Source of the DNA: DASYAN01 sp034431765
Lineage (GTDB): Bacteria; Chloroflexota; Ktedonobacteria; Ktedonobacterales; Ktedonobacteraceae
DNA: 64,000 nucleotides
Assembly: GCA_034431765.1 (NCBI GenBank)
Contig: DAOUDD010000187.1
Span: 94,451-158,450, forward strand
Reading direction: 5' to 3'
In this document: positions 41,634-50,866 of the stretch, piece by piece
Layout of the letters: each line of letters begins with the position of its first letter
Numbering within the stretch: position 1 is the stretch's first letter
Position numbers and translations under genes: made by a program
Notes under the pieces: model-generated
What the model was told of the DNA's origin: nothing
Databases searched by the model: none
What the model saw: the letters and a program-made list of their open reading frames with translations, nothing else

Positions 41634-43175
41634 TTATGGTGTGTTATAAAGAATTTCGCCGTAGGCATGGGTACGAGGGCGCAACGTCGTCTCTGTAGAT
41701 TGTTCCAGGGTTTTCTGCTCAAGAGGAAACGCTGGTAGAGTGAGAAAGAGTGTGCGACGGTTGCCGGGGAAGCTTTGCATTTCTAGATGACCATCGTGCT
41801 GCTCCAGAATTTTTCGCGAGACGTAGAAGCCCATGCCCAGGTTTGTATGTGGAAAAGAGTCACGCACGATGATCATGACCTCCTGTGCACTCTGCTGCAC
41901 GGTAAGAGTTGTTGGTAGCTCTCGCGTCACCTGTGCAGAAATATGTGAAAGTAGTGAACGTATAACGTGGCTGATCTGCTGGGCATCTACTTCAGCAAGC
42001 ACGGGTCCATATGATTGCTCCCATGAAAGCTGCGCACCTGTTGCTTCTGCGACTTCAGAGAGAATTGAGTGGCATAACGCCACCAGGTCATATTGACGAG
42101 GATGCGGAATAAAGACACCTGCCTCAAGATGAGCAGTATCCTGTAGCTCATGCAACAGATCTTCGGTTTGTGCCAGAGCTTGCGCGATCTCCGTGAAACT
42201 GTGCTGAACAATCTCCGCAGCTTCAGATCCACCTGGTGTGAGGTCACGTGCTCCTTTTGGATCACTTGCGTCTACCAATTCCGTCTGAGAAATATGCTGA
42301 TATATGGATCGACCTGACCCAGTTTGGGGGTACTGCAATAGCTTACGCTGTAATAGCTGCGTCAACTCTTTCAGGCGAGCAACGGGGTCACTAAGCTGCT
42401 GTGAGACCAGCCCCACAACTTTGTCTTTCGCTAGTTGTGCTTCGACTAACTCCTGTGTGCGCTGCTGCACAACGCGTTCGAGCGAGCGTGCATGTAATTC
42501 CAGTATACGCTGCTGATCCACTACCTGGCGACGCAACTGGCATGTCTGAATGGCACGGTGGAGTGCGGCGAAAAAGACATCGCGTTCAATAGGTTTTTGA
42601 ATATAATCATACGCTCCACCGCGCAAGGCACGAATCGCCACATCGTGCTCTCCCTGGCCTGTGATCAGAATTATTGGAATTTCTGGTTGCCTTTGCTGAA
42701 TCTGACCAAGTAGTTCGAGACCATCCATCTCAGGCATCTTAATATCGCTAACAATCACGTCATACTGACGTTTTTGTAGGAGGCGCAATGCTTCATGGGG
42801 AGAGGCGGTTGTATCCACCTGAGCAGCAGGAATACGTAAAAGAATAGAGCGAGATAGTGCGTGGAGTAATGCAAGATCATCATCGACAATGAGAATAGAG
42901 GGCGGAATTGTTTCTAAAGATTGTGGATGTGCGGCTTCTCTATTAGGTATACATGCGAGTAATCCATCTTGCAGACGTACTTCAACCCCATCAAGAGTGA
43001 GGAGATAGCATCCATTGTCATTAAACGTGACCTGGCCATAAATCCATGTATCAGAAATACAAACTTCTACCTCTGTGCCACTATGCAATTGATAGCTATT
43101 TAAGTTCAAGCATTTGCACTCACTATCATATTTTAGAAATCCTGTTGCTTGGTAGCTATTTTTCTCATCCGACAT
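41634..43175 (-). CDS. response regulator fused to a degenerate histidine-kinase module
   Basis: Start at the ATG at 43175 (513 residues). Residues 20-75 form a small beta domain (TEVEVCISDTWIYGQV, GVEVRLQDGL) like DUF5348. Residues 92-210 are a REC domain: VDDD with acidic pocket, phospho-acceptor Asp144 in SDIKMPEMDG, Thr172 and Lys194. A coiled coil (215-255) leads to a HisKA/HATPase-like part (250-500). The H-box reads LVSQQLSDP: His is Gln259. The N-box Asn (LLSHIS) and the DxGxG motif (RDSFPHTN) are altered too, while GMGFYVSRKILEQHDGHLEM keeps the G2 box. It probably receives phosphate but cannot act as a kinase. Confidence 0.8.
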   Translation of the reverse strand: MSDEKNSYQATGFLKYDSECKCLNLNSYQLHSGTEVEVCISDTWIYGQVTFNDNGCYLLTLDGVEVRLQDGLLACIPNREAAHPQSLETIPPSILIVDDDLALLHALSRSILLRIPAAQVDTTASPHEALRLLQKRQYDVIVSDIKMPEMDGLELLGQIQQRQPEIPIILITGQGEHDVAIRALRGGAYDYIQKPIERDVFFAALHRAIQTCQLRRQVVDQQRILELHARSLERVVQQRTQELVEAQLAKDKVVGLVSQQLSDPVARLKELTQLLQRKLLQYPQTGSGRSIYQHISQTELVDASDPKGARDLTPGGSEAAEIVQHSFTEIAQALAQTEDLLHELQDTAHLEAGVFIPHPRQYDLVALCHSILSEVAEATGAQLSWEQSYGPVLAEVDAQQISHVIRSLLSHISAQVTRELPTTLTVQQSAQEVMIIVRDSFPHTNLGMGFYVSRKILEQHDGHLEMQSFPGNRRTLFLTLPAFPLEQKTLEQSTETTLRPRTHAYGEILYNTP

Positions 43176-43533
43176 AAGTTCTCTATTACCTTGTTTTGTA
43201 TTTTTGTAGGTCATTACATTACGCATGCACAAACAAGAAAGTGCGGCACGGTCAGTACACTCCCAGAATGAAAATCCGCAACCCGTTCTCTACTACTTTA
43301 CAAGTTCTTTACCTGCCGGTCAACTCCACTATGATCGAAGTAGACCAGGTCTGTAAGGATAGGCCTTGACTGAAACTGGTTTCATTCCAAGAGATTAGAA
43401 TCTTTTTGTAAGCAGAACTTTGTCGAGATTCGTTATGAGTGGTACTATGTTTCTGGTAACTTCTTTCTTGATGATAGATGCTATGAATAGGTTCTGTTGG
43501 CAAATTATAGTATAGAGAAGAGGAGAAACACGT
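43176..43533. other. divergent control region upstream of pgi
   Basis: About 358 bases without a gene. A perfect dyad TGAAAC-TG-GTTTCA lies at 43371-43384, overlapping a TTGACT at 43366, but no -10 stands at the right distance. No other clear element. Confidence 0.4.
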
Positions 43534-45174
43534 ATGACGACACATACTAGCCTGCCGTTAACACAAAGACCTGAGTGGTTAGCACTGGCAGAGCATTTCC
43601 AGCAGGTAAAGGAGGTGCATCTACGCACGCTCTTCGCAGAAAATGTGCAGCGGAGTGAGCAGATGACGGTTGAGGCAGCAGAAATCTATCTCGACTATTC
43701 TAAAAATCGGCTGACCACTGAAACGCTTTCATTGCTATTGAAGCTTGCAAATGCGGTGGGTCTGCAAGAACGTATTGAGGCGATGTTTCGCGGCGACAAG
43801 ATTAATGTAACCGAGCAACGTGCCGTTCTGCACATAGCGCTGCGTGCCCCAAAGGATCAGAGCATTGTGGTCGATGGGCAAAACGTTGTGCCGGAGGTGC
43901 ACGCGGTACTGGACAAGATGGCGAACTTCTCAAATCGTGTGCGTAGTGGCGAGTGGACTGGCTATACAGGTAAACGCATCCGCAATATTATCAATATTGG
44001 CATCGGTGGCTCCGATCTGGGTCCGCACATGGCGTATGATGCACTGACCTACTATAGTGACCGAAACCTCACCTGCCGCTTTGTCTCCAATGTTGATGGT
44101 ACCGACTTCGTTGAAGCGGTGCACGATCTGAATCCAGAAGAGACCCTTTTTATTGTCTCCTCCAAAACCTTCACCACTCTTGAGACGCTAACAAATGCGC
44201 GTAGTGCCCGTGACTGGTGCTTGCGTACGTTGAAAGATGAGCAGGCGGTTGCCAGGCATTTTGTTGCAGTCTCGACAAATGAGGAAGAAGTGAGGAAGTT
44301 TGGCATTGATACGGAGAATATGTTTGGCTTCTGGGACTGGGTAGGTGGTCGCTACTCCTATGATTCTGCGATTGGTCTTTCCCTGATGATTGCTATCGGA
44401 CCCGAGCAGTTTGGTGAGATGCTAGCGGGCTTCCACGAGATGGATGAACATTTCCGTACTGCCCCATTCGAGCGCAACCTTCCTGTGCTATTAGCACTGA
44501 TTGGAATCTGGTACAACAACTTCTTCGGGTCGGAAACGGTTGCGATACTGCCTTACGATCAGTACCTGGATCGGCTCTCTGCGTATCTGCAGCAGCTTGA
44601 TATGGAGAGCGATGGGAAATCAGTCGATCTGGATGGGAAGCGGGTGAACTACCAGACTGGTCCGATCATCTGGGGTCAGCCAGGAACCAATGGACAGCAT
44701 GCCTTTTACCAGCTTATTCACCAGGGCACAAAGCTCATTCCCTGTGATTTCATCGGCTTCTACCAATCGTTGAATCCGCTTGGTCAGCATCATGATCTAC
44801 TCATGGCAAACTTCTTTGCTCAGACCGAGGCCCTCGCCTTTGGCAAAACTGCAGATGAGGTGAAGGCGAGTGGAGTCGCCGACTTCCAGGTGCCCCATCG
44901 CACTTTTGAGGGGAATCATCCCACAAATACTATTCTAGCTGAGCGGCTCACTCCTGCTACGTTAGGCAAGTTGATCGCGCTCTACGAGCATAAAGTTTTT
45001 GTACAGGGCACGATCTGGCATATTAACTCCTTCGATCAGTGGGGAGTCGAGCTGGGCAAAGTGCTCGCAACACGCATTATTCCTGAGCTTGAGAGCAGCG
45101 AAGAGCCAGAGCTGACACACGACAGTTCTACCAACACCTTGATTCGTCGCTATCGCCAGTTCAAACGGAAGTGA
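43534..45174 (+). CDS. pgi: glucose-6-phosphate isomerase
   Basis: A 546-residue PGI that interconverts glucose- and fructose-6-phosphate. Signatures: GYTGKRIRNIINIGIGGSDLGPHMAYDAL, VSSKTFTTLETLTNA, GGRYSYDSAIGLSLMIAIG, GTNGQHAFYQLIHQGT and the terminal FDQWGVELGKVLA. The catalytic Glu lies in the GQPGTNGQHAFYQ region and the Lys in the VELGK motif. GAGGAG precedes the ATG by 9 bases. The length is that of the bacterial long PGI. A strong terminator follows; it is a single-gene unit. Confidence 0.97.
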   Translation: MTTHTSLPLTQRPEWLALAEHFQQVKEVHLRTLFAENVQRSEQMTVEAAEIYLDYSKNRLTTETLSLLLKLANAVGLQERIEAMFRGDKINVTEQRAVLHIALRAPKDQSIVVDGQNVVPEVHAVLDKMANFSNRVRSGEWTGYTGKRIRNIINIGIGGSDLGPHMAYDALTYYSDRNLTCRFVSNVDGTDFVEAVHDLNPEETLFIVSSKTFTTLETLTNARSARDWCLRTLKDEQAVARHFVAVSTNEEEVRKFGIDTENMFGFWDWVGGRYSYDSAIGLSLMIAIGPEQFGEMLAGFHEMDEHFRTAPFERNLPVLLALIGIWYNNFFGSETVAILPYDQYLDRLSAYLQQLDMESDGKSVDLDGKRVNYQTGPIIWGQPGTNGQHAFYQLIHQGTKLIPCDFIGFYQSLNPLGQHHDLLMANFFAQTEALAFGKTADEVKASGVADFQVPHRTFEGNHPTNTILAERLTPATLGKLIALYEHKVFVQGTIWHINSFDQWGVELGKVLATRIIPELESSEEPELTHDSSTNTLIRRYRQFKRK

Positions 45175-45199
45175 TTGTTCGCTTGACTATAAGAAATAC

Positions 45200-45231
45200 A
45201 AAGGGAGAACATATCTAGATGTTCTCCCTTT
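45200..45231 (+). terminator. intrinsic terminator after pgi
   Basis: Perfect 13-bp stem AAAGGGAGAACAT with ATGTTCTCCCTTT and a 6-base loop, 25 bases after the stop, followed by CTTC. Confidence 0.8.
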
Positions 45232-45322
45232 CTTCATGAATAATGAAACTCGTAGCTAGCGTGATAGCGTGTTCATGGTGAGGGCAAGACGTTTCTACTT
45301 CAGTTAGAAGGAGAGCACTACC

Positions 45323-45883
45323 ATGACTACAAGCAAGACATCTCAGGATGAGCGGCAGATACAGGCGACAGAGAATCTGAATGCACCGGCAGAGTTAGCA
45401 GTCGAGACTGAATTGACACCCCAACAGGTGCGAGAGGTTACAGAGGCGATTAACCCGTTGATCGCTGACGCATTTGCTCTGTATATTAAGACAAAAAATT
45501 TTCACTGGCATCTTTCTGGTTCGCATTTCCGAGACTATCACCTGCTCTTCGATCGGCAGGCAGAGAGCATTCTAGCGTCTATTGATCGAATGGCAGATGG
45601 TGTGCGCAATAGTGGCGGCACAACGATTCGTAGCATCGGTCATATCAAGCAGTTGCAGACGATTCAAGACGACACAAATGATGTTGTTCCAGCGGGGCAG
45701 ATGGTGCAGGAGCTTCTTAACGACAATGCTCATCATGCGCAGATGATACGGCATGCTGTTAAGGTATGTGACGAATGTCGTAAATATTCTACAAGTAACA
45801 TCCTGCAAGAATTACTCGATGAGGCCGAGAGGCGAAAGTGGTTTTTGTTTGAAGTGCTCCGAGGCATGCATAATACAGATTAG
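45323..45883 (+). CDS. dps: Dps ferritin-like DNA-protection protein
   Basis: The 186-residue protein has a 40-residue polar tail at the front, then a four-helix Dps bundle. Ferroxidase ligands between subunits appear as KNFHWHLSGSHFRDYHLLFDRQAESI: His in FHWH, Asp in FRD and Asp/Glu in FDRQAE. The Dps shell oxidises iron with peroxide and shields DNA in stationary phase. The N-terminal extension has Lys and Arg that may bind DNA. GAAGGAGAG precedes the ATG. A 26-bp perfect inverted repeat follows. Confidence 0.95.
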   Translation: MTTSKTSQDERQIQATENLNAPAELAVETELTPQQVREVTEAINPLIADAFALYIKTKNFHWHLSGSHFRDYHLLFDRQAESILASIDRMADGVRNSGGTTIRSIGHIKQLQTIQDDTNDVVPAGQMVQELLNDNAHHAQMIRHAVKVCDECRKYSTSNILQELLDEAERRKWFLFEVLRGMHNTD

Positions 45884-45907
45884 CATCTGAATCGTCGCTA
45901 AAAGCAG

Positions 45908-45960
45908 GAGGCATGAGCCATCCCGAACTTTTTGAAAAAGTTCGGGATGGCTCATGCCTC
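45908..45960. terminator. 26-bp perfect inverted repeat between dps and PPOX genes
   Basis: Arms 45908-45933 and 45935-45960 are exactly complementary with a single central base (G45934). The two convergent genes end on either side (45883 and 45984). An internal T5/A5 core makes it a bidirectional terminator, but the length and perfection exceed all other hairpins in the window. Confidence 0.8.
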
Positions 45961-45983
45961 TCTCACTGCTCTCATATGAGAGA

Positions 45984-46376
45984 CTACCCTGCTGGTTCTA
46001 CGATAATATATGTGCGATCTGGAGTCTCTTCACCTGCAATCTTTTGATACATTTCACCGTATTTTTGCGCTAGGAGGGTACGAGCGCGGACACGCTCATC
46101 GTCGATAGCCTCGTGCGCCTGACCCTGTACCTCTGGCTCTCCAAGCAAATTGCCAACGCGATCGGAGGGGGTCATACGAACGCGTCCATCGTTGCGGATG
46201 CGCTTTGTCTTGCCAGCCTGCTTTCTCGTGGTGATATAGAGTTTGCCCTGATCATAGGCAAACCAGACGGTAGTTGGAACTGCATCACCACTACGACGGT
46301 AGGTGGTCAGCACGATAAACTCGTGAGGCGCGAGAAAGGCAAATAGATCTTTTGTTGATACCTCATGCATAGCCAT
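45984..46376 (-). CDS. PPOX-class F420/FMN-dependent oxidoreductase
   Basis: The 130-residue protein has the split-barrel flavin/F420-binding fold: FLAPHEFIVLTTYRRSGDAVPTTVWFAYDQGKLYITTRKQAGKTKRIRNDGRVRMTPSDRVGNLLG. This is the PPOX-class F420-dependent pattern (LTTxRxDGxPxxtPVWF). GxPVxG follows as EPEVQGQA and the end reads YIIVEP. The cofactor, F420 or FMN, cannot be decided by eye. No partner is adjacent. GAGGAG lies 12 bases before the ATG. Confidence 0.88.
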   Translation of the reverse strand: MAMHEVSTKDLFAFLAPHEFIVLTTYRRSGDAVPTTVWFAYDQGKLYITTRKQAGKTKRIRNDGRVRMTPSDRVGNLLGEPEVQGQAHEAIDDERVRARTLLAQKYGEMYQKIAGEETPDRTYIIVEPAG

Positions 46377-46626
46377 AGAACAATTACACTCCTCTTAAAC
46401 TACAAGAGACAGAAGCGTATATACTGACAAGAGCCTTCCCATTCTCACCTGCTCGTCTATTTGCCACAGAAACAGGCTAAATAAGTTTATATTGATGATT
46501 TTTGTGCATCGTGATGCACAAAGCCCATAATATAAGAGTGAGTGGTGTGAGCGTGAGCATACAACCAGGAAGAGAATTTTCTGATCTACTGTCTCTGTCC
46601 ATTGTAGTTATACCACATTTATCTTT

Positions 46627-48642
46627 TTAAGAATTGAGCAAGGAGGCAATAGAGTGACAAACAGTACGAGCAATTGTTTGTCCGTCTTCAAGAGATTGCT
46701 GTTGCTGTGTGTAGACGGCAAGGATATAAGTCTGGTTATTGAAGGTGATAATGCCAGAGCTATTCATCACCCATTGACCATCAGGACCAGTAACCCAGCC
46801 ATCCTTCATTGCAACCGTTGCACCTGCTGGCACATTATCACCAACACCGACAAGTTGATCAGCCTCAATGTTCTCCATCAGATTGAGAGCGAGAGCGCGA
46901 TGGGTAGCGTTCAGAATTTTATTGTTATGAAGAAGTGTGAGAAGATCAACCATAGCATGAGGTGTTATTTGACTATAACCCCAGGCGTCGATATCCATGC
47001 TTACACCACCAATACCAATTTTCTGCAAATAGTTTGAGACTCCATCTGCTCCTCCAACAGCATCATAGAGTGAGGTAGCGGAGTCATTATCAGAGTTTTC
47101 GATCATTGTTGTGAGAAGATACTGTTCATTATCGTCGGGTTCTCGACCCTGTTGCTCAAGCATATCCAGGAAGGTTAGCAGGATAGGAACCTTTACAGAA
47201 CTTGCCATAGTAAATGTTTGTGCATCATTATATGTATAATACGTCTGGTGATTTATGTCATAGAGTGTTACACCCACTGTATTACCATTACTATTCAGAT
47301 AAGCTGCAAGATCAGAAGAGAGTGCATCGAAAGAGGCGTGAGCAGTTGTATCACCAGGTGAATTAAGTGTAACTGAGCTGGAATTTATCCAGCCTGCATA
47401 CGTTTTACCAAGTACCTGCCATTGGACATGGTACCAGAGCGTATTTGCTGACCAGGCAGTATCTCCAAGCAGAAGAAGTGGAAAGTTTTGCTCGATATGT
47501 GCCTGTTTCTGCCCATTGTTTACACTATCCAGTAGAATGCTATCTCCCTGTGACCAGACTGTTTGCTGAGCATCTACCAGCACTTGCGGCAAGCCAGTTG
47601 TATAGAGATAGTCTAGACCAACATTTAAATAGTGAATTGAAGAATCATTTGTAAGGTCAGAAGCATCTTGATCCTGGATCAATCCAGCATAGAGGAAGAC
47701 CTGTACCAGCATGTGATGAACATGTCCATTCTGCGTCACGGTAAAAGGCAGGGCTGCGGTGAGTGGTACACCGAAACTCTTCTCCCACCCGTCAGGAGAG
47801 ACTGTGGAACGTTGCATATACTGCCAGAGTGTAGAAGGAATAATATGTCCAACCTTCTCGTTTGCACGCGTTCCACTCTGTACAAATACGCCCTGAGCGC
47901 TCTCGATAACTGATGGATGCGTGTTATTTTGAGCAGACACACCTGATTTGCTTGGAGTTGGCGCTGGCTGCATACGTTCTGGATTAGTAGCTTTGCGTAG
48001 ATCAATATAGGTAAATGAACTTCCCCGATCATAAATAGGCAGCTTGCTACCTAAAGTGAGTAGAACCTGGAGCAGTGGCAAGGAGACAATCCCCGTTGCT
48101 GCATCTTTTGTACCATTCTTTATCAGTGTAGATAATATATCCTCGCTTGAGTCGAGTGGAGGTGTGTGTAATTGCGCAGGAAGAAAGAGTGCTCCACCAG
48201 TAAAGAACTGGAGCCATCCCTGGCTGATGGGAAAAGCACTGGTCAGCGGATTTCCTAAATCCGCTGCATACCGTTGATAATATGCAGAGAAAACTGGAGA
48301 GACAGCTATTTGTTCTGTATTACTATCTGGGATGAAAGTGTTTACAGGTGTTGTTGTCCGTGTATCATTACTCCATTGCTCTGCTTCAGTTGTTGCTCCT
48401 GTCCGTGCAGAAGATGTTGATGCTTGAGGAGTACGTGAAGCTTCGCCTGTCTCCCTGGAGATAGGAGTAACGCTACTTGATGCTGGCGTGGTGGAAGAAC
48501 TTCCCATTCTGCTGGCAAGGCCAGAATTGGCACTGCAACTTGTAAAGCACACCCAGAGAAGCAGCAGAGCAGACAGAAAGAAGGTATTTTTGAATACCGC
48601 ACGCTTCTGCTGACAACCAGGGCTACTGAATAAAACACTCAC
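46627..48642 (-). CDS. serine hydrolase (class A beta-lactamase fold) with SH3b-like and LGFP-like segments, lipoprotein-like
   Basis: A GTG start behind AGGA gives 671 residues. A signal helix (FFLSALLLLWVCFTSC) ends in a possible lipobox with an unusual Phe at -3. Then comes a Ser/Thr-rich linker (to about 110), a region with SAYYQRYAADLGNPLTSAFPISQGWLQFF-type repeats, an SH3b-like segment near 375-440, and from about 450 a class A beta-lactamase-like domain. The SxxK motif is SSVK near 497, SDN lies in ENSDNDSA near 534, and the KTG position reads KDG. A D-Ala peptidase or lactamase-like role at the cell surface is possible; resistance cannot be claimed from sequence. Confidence 0.75.
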   Translation of the reverse strand: MSVLFSSPGCQQKRAVFKNTFFLSALLLLWVCFTSCSANSGLASRMGSSSTTPASSSVTPISRETGEASRTPQASTSSARTGATTEAEQWSNDTRTTTPVNTFIPDSNTEQIAVSPVFSAYYQRYAADLGNPLTSAFPISQGWLQFFTGGALFLPAQLHTPPLDSSEDILSTLIKNGTKDAATGIVSLPLLQVLLTLGSKLPIYDRGSSFTYIDLRKATNPERMQPAPTPSKSGVSAQNNTHPSVIESAQGVFVQSGTRANEKVGHIIPSTLWQYMQRSTVSPDGWEKSFGVPLTAALPFTVTQNGHVHHMLVQVFLYAGLIQDQDASDLTNDSSIHYLNVGLDYLYTTGLPQVLVDAQQTVWSQGDSILLDSVNNGQKQAHIEQNFPLLLLGDTAWSANTLWYHVQWQVLGKTYAGWINSSSVTLNSPGDTTAHASFDALSSDLAAYLNSNGNTVGVTLYDINHQTYYTYNDAQTFTMASSVKVPILLTFLDMLEQQGREPDDNEQYLLTTMIENSDNDSATSLYDAVGGADGVSNYLQKIGIGGVSMDIDAWGYSQITPHAMVDLLTLLHNNKILNATHRALALNLMENIEADQLVGVGDNVPAGATVAMKDGWVTGPDGQWVMNSSGIITFNNQTYILAVYTQQQQSLEDGQTIARTVCHSIASLLNS

Positions 48643-48773
48643 TGTGTCCTACACCTTTATAACTCTTACTTGTATCTCCATCATACCAGGAAAGAATAGG
48701 TAGTGTATGAAGAAACGCTCAAGATTTGTTAAAGGCTTCTAATATTTAACTGTAAATGTTGAAAAGGATTTTT

Positions 48774-49346
48774 TCATTCAATATCAAGCTCATACTCCCT
48801 GGTTGCTTCTTTTAATGTTTCGTTAAGAGCTGTCAGAGCAGTATGAGGATCAACAGGTTCTTTCATCACCTCTGCCTCTCGATCCACACGATTTCTCACA
48901 AAAGGGAGATCCCGGCGCAGGTCCTCTAGGAGCTCAATCACTTTACTCACTTTCCGTTCGGTCAAAAGGTTGATCTGCAGATCCAGGTGACGGCGCTGTT
49001 CGGCAAGCTTTGCCTGGCGATTTTGCGCGGTCAAAATAATCGCAGTCATCAACAGAGCGGTCAAGCTGATCGTATCCTGCAGCCAGGGGAAAGGAGGCGC
49101 ATCGAAGGCAGATAGACCGAAATAGTGGTGAAAAAGATTGACGAAGATCCAGAATAAGCTCAAGAGCACAATCATATACACTGCTACAGGGCGGCCTACA
49201 ATATTGCTAGCCTTTTCCATCAAGCGTTGATGGCGACTGACCTTGCGTTCTGCACTCAGACGTAATGCAACAATCGTTTCAATGTCCTGGTCCAGAATAT
49301 CGGTGAGTTCAGTGATTGTCTTTTTATCGTCTACCATATGTTCCAT
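48774..49346 (-). CDS. DUF1003 membrane protein
   Basis: The 190-residue protein has two transmembrane helices (about 53-72 and 88-108) and the family block AQNRQAKLAEQRRHLDLQINLLTERKVSKVIELLEDL. FPWLQDTISLTALLMTAIIL matches the FPFPLLNLxLSxxAaxxAPiImmSQNRQ pattern of DUF1003. Both ends are cytoplasmic coiled coils. Function is unknown. It is a single gene; 275 bases separate it from the divergent tRNA-Arg. Confidence 0.9.
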   Translation of the reverse strand: MEHMVDDKKTITELTDILDQDIETIVALRLSAERKVSRHQRLMEKASNIVGRPVAVYMIVLLSLFWIFVNLFHHYFGLSAFDAPPFPWLQDTISLTALLMTAIILTAQNRQAKLAEQRRHLDLQINLLTERKVSKVIELLEDLRRDLPFVRNRVDREAEVMKEPVDPHTALTALNETLKEATREYELDIE

Positions 49347-49585
49347 TAGGTTTCATTGCTCCAGTATTTCAGACTGTATGAGGAATAGAAAAGTTCCGCT
49401 TCTCTCAAAAGCTACTCCTCAAGTAGATACACGTTTCACGGAGCTGAGTCGTCGTGACACTTCAGCAAAAGAGCGTTTCAAGAGTCCAGTTCAAAATTGT
49501 GCCGCCTTGCCCAAACAGCTTTTCTGTCAGCACGTCGCTCAGCTCACCGTGCCAAAAATGAACTGCACCCGCGTTTCAAAAACTC

Positions 49586-49614
49586 TTGTCATTCGCAAAG
49601 CTACCTGCTATACT
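49586..49614 (+). promoter_or_regulatory. tRNA-Arg promoter
   Basis: TTGTCA (49586-49591), a 17-base spacer and TATACT (49609-49614) preceded by TG-C; the start falls just before the tRNA. Confidence 0.8.
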
Positions 49615-49622
49615 GGCAGCAG

Positions 49623-49695
49623 GACAGCGTAGCTCAATGGATAGAGCGTATGCCTCCGAAGCATAAGGTTGCGGGTTCGATCCCCGCCGCTGTCA
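49623..49695 (+). tRNA. tRNA-Arg (anticodon CCG)
   Basis: A 73-base cloverleaf: acceptor GACAGCG with CGCTGTC, D-arm AGCTCAATGGATAGAGC, anticodon stem ATGC/GCAT around CTCCGAA, T-arm GCGGGTTCGATCCCCGC, discriminator A. CCA is not encoded. Confidence 0.95.
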
Positions 49696-49838
49696 TCCCA
49701 ACATTCCTCACTTTTTATTGCTCCATTGTAAAACGGGCTTCTCCTCATCACAATTATCAATTTTAAGTATTTACACACATCGTTCTTTGCCTTATGCTAG
49801 GGATAGTCTGGAAACTGTAGGTAGGAGGTGTGGTTTTT

Positions 49839-50696
49839 ATGGAACAGCAGCAGAGGCAACGCCACTTCAACTTATTCCACTATCACGTGTCGCAACAACA
49901 AACAACACCACTTCCAGCCCTTCCATCTCTGCCAATTCTCGTTTCACAGGATGCGCTACAACCAACGCTTGAGCTAGAGGCACAACAGCAACAGATGCAA
50001 CAGCCGGTGAACGAGATAGAACAGAGAACAGAGGGCACAACAGAGACAGTGAAGCAACAGTCTCTCCGTCCACGTTTGCTGGCAATAGCTCTTGTACTTG
50101 TACTCGGTATTACGGTCTACTTCATCTGGCGGCCAGATGCATCAGGTGCGTCCACTCCGACGACGTCTAACACACCGGTGCCACATAGCACGGCAATTGT
50201 AAAAAGCAGTGTAACGCCATCAGCAGCAGGAACAGATGGTTCAGGGACAGCTGGAACAATTCAGGTATACATTGCTGGAGCCGTCCAGCATCCCGGTGTC
50301 TACTCGCTTAATAGTAATGCCCGCGTCTATGAGCTACTGAAGATGGCTGGTGGACCACTGCCCTCAGCAAATCTTGTAGCATTAAACCTCGCAGCACGTC
50401 TCAACGATGGACAGGAGGTATACGTTGCAGCGATTGGCGAGAACCCTCCCTCGTCTTTGTCGAACACGAATGCAACGAGTTCGGCAGGATCAACTATAAC
50501 TGATCCTGGACAAAAAGTTAATATCAACAAGGCGAGCGCGGATGAGATGCGACAAACACTGCACGTTAGCTCGAAGACGGCACAGGATATTGTAACTTAT
50601 CGCCAGAAACACGGCCCGTTTAATTCAATCGAAGCGCTTCAGCAGGTGGTCAGTAAGGCAATCTACACCAAGATCAAGGATCTCGTGACGATCTGA
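49839..50696 (+). CDS. comEA: competence protein ComEA (SLBB plus helix-hairpin-helix)
   Basis: Of two starts the ATG at 49839 fits better: AGGAGG is 11 bases upstream but only one base from the GTG at 49830. The 285 residues comprise a Gln-rich cytoplasmic tail, one transmembrane helix near 84-101, a linker, an SLBB domain (IQVYIAGAVQHPGVYSLNSNARVYELLKMAGG), and two C-terminal helix-hairpin-helix motifs (VNINKASADEMRQTLHVSSKTAQDIVTYRQKHGPFNSIEALQQV). It binds incoming DNA at the cell surface. ComEC follows 170 bases later. The 85-residue Gln-rich N-terminus is longer than usual. Confidence 0.93.
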   Translation: MEQQQRQRHFNLFHYHVSQQQTTPLPALPSLPILVSQDALQPTLELEAQQQQMQQPVNEIEQRTEGTTETVKQQSLRPRLLAIALVLVLGITVYFIWRPDASGASTPTTSNTPVPHSTAIVKSSVTPSAAGTDGSGTAGTIQVYIAGAVQHPGVYSLNSNARVYELLKMAGGPLPSANLVALNLAARLNDGQEVYVAAIGENPPSSLSNTNATSSAGSTITDPGQKVNINKASADEMRQTLHVSSKTAQDIVTYRQKHGPFNSIEALQQVVSKAIYTKIKDLVTI

Positions 50697-50866
50697 TGAT
50701 CTGTGTTTTTAGATAACTTATAGAAGGCCAGAGTAAGTCTTACTGCTTACAGAAACGCTCCCTTTATACTTGTTTAGTATAAATTCTACATAGACAAATC
50801 AGTAGCATCATCTACATACACATATTAGCAAATGAATACCTTGTGGTAGGGAGGTTTCAGGAAGGT

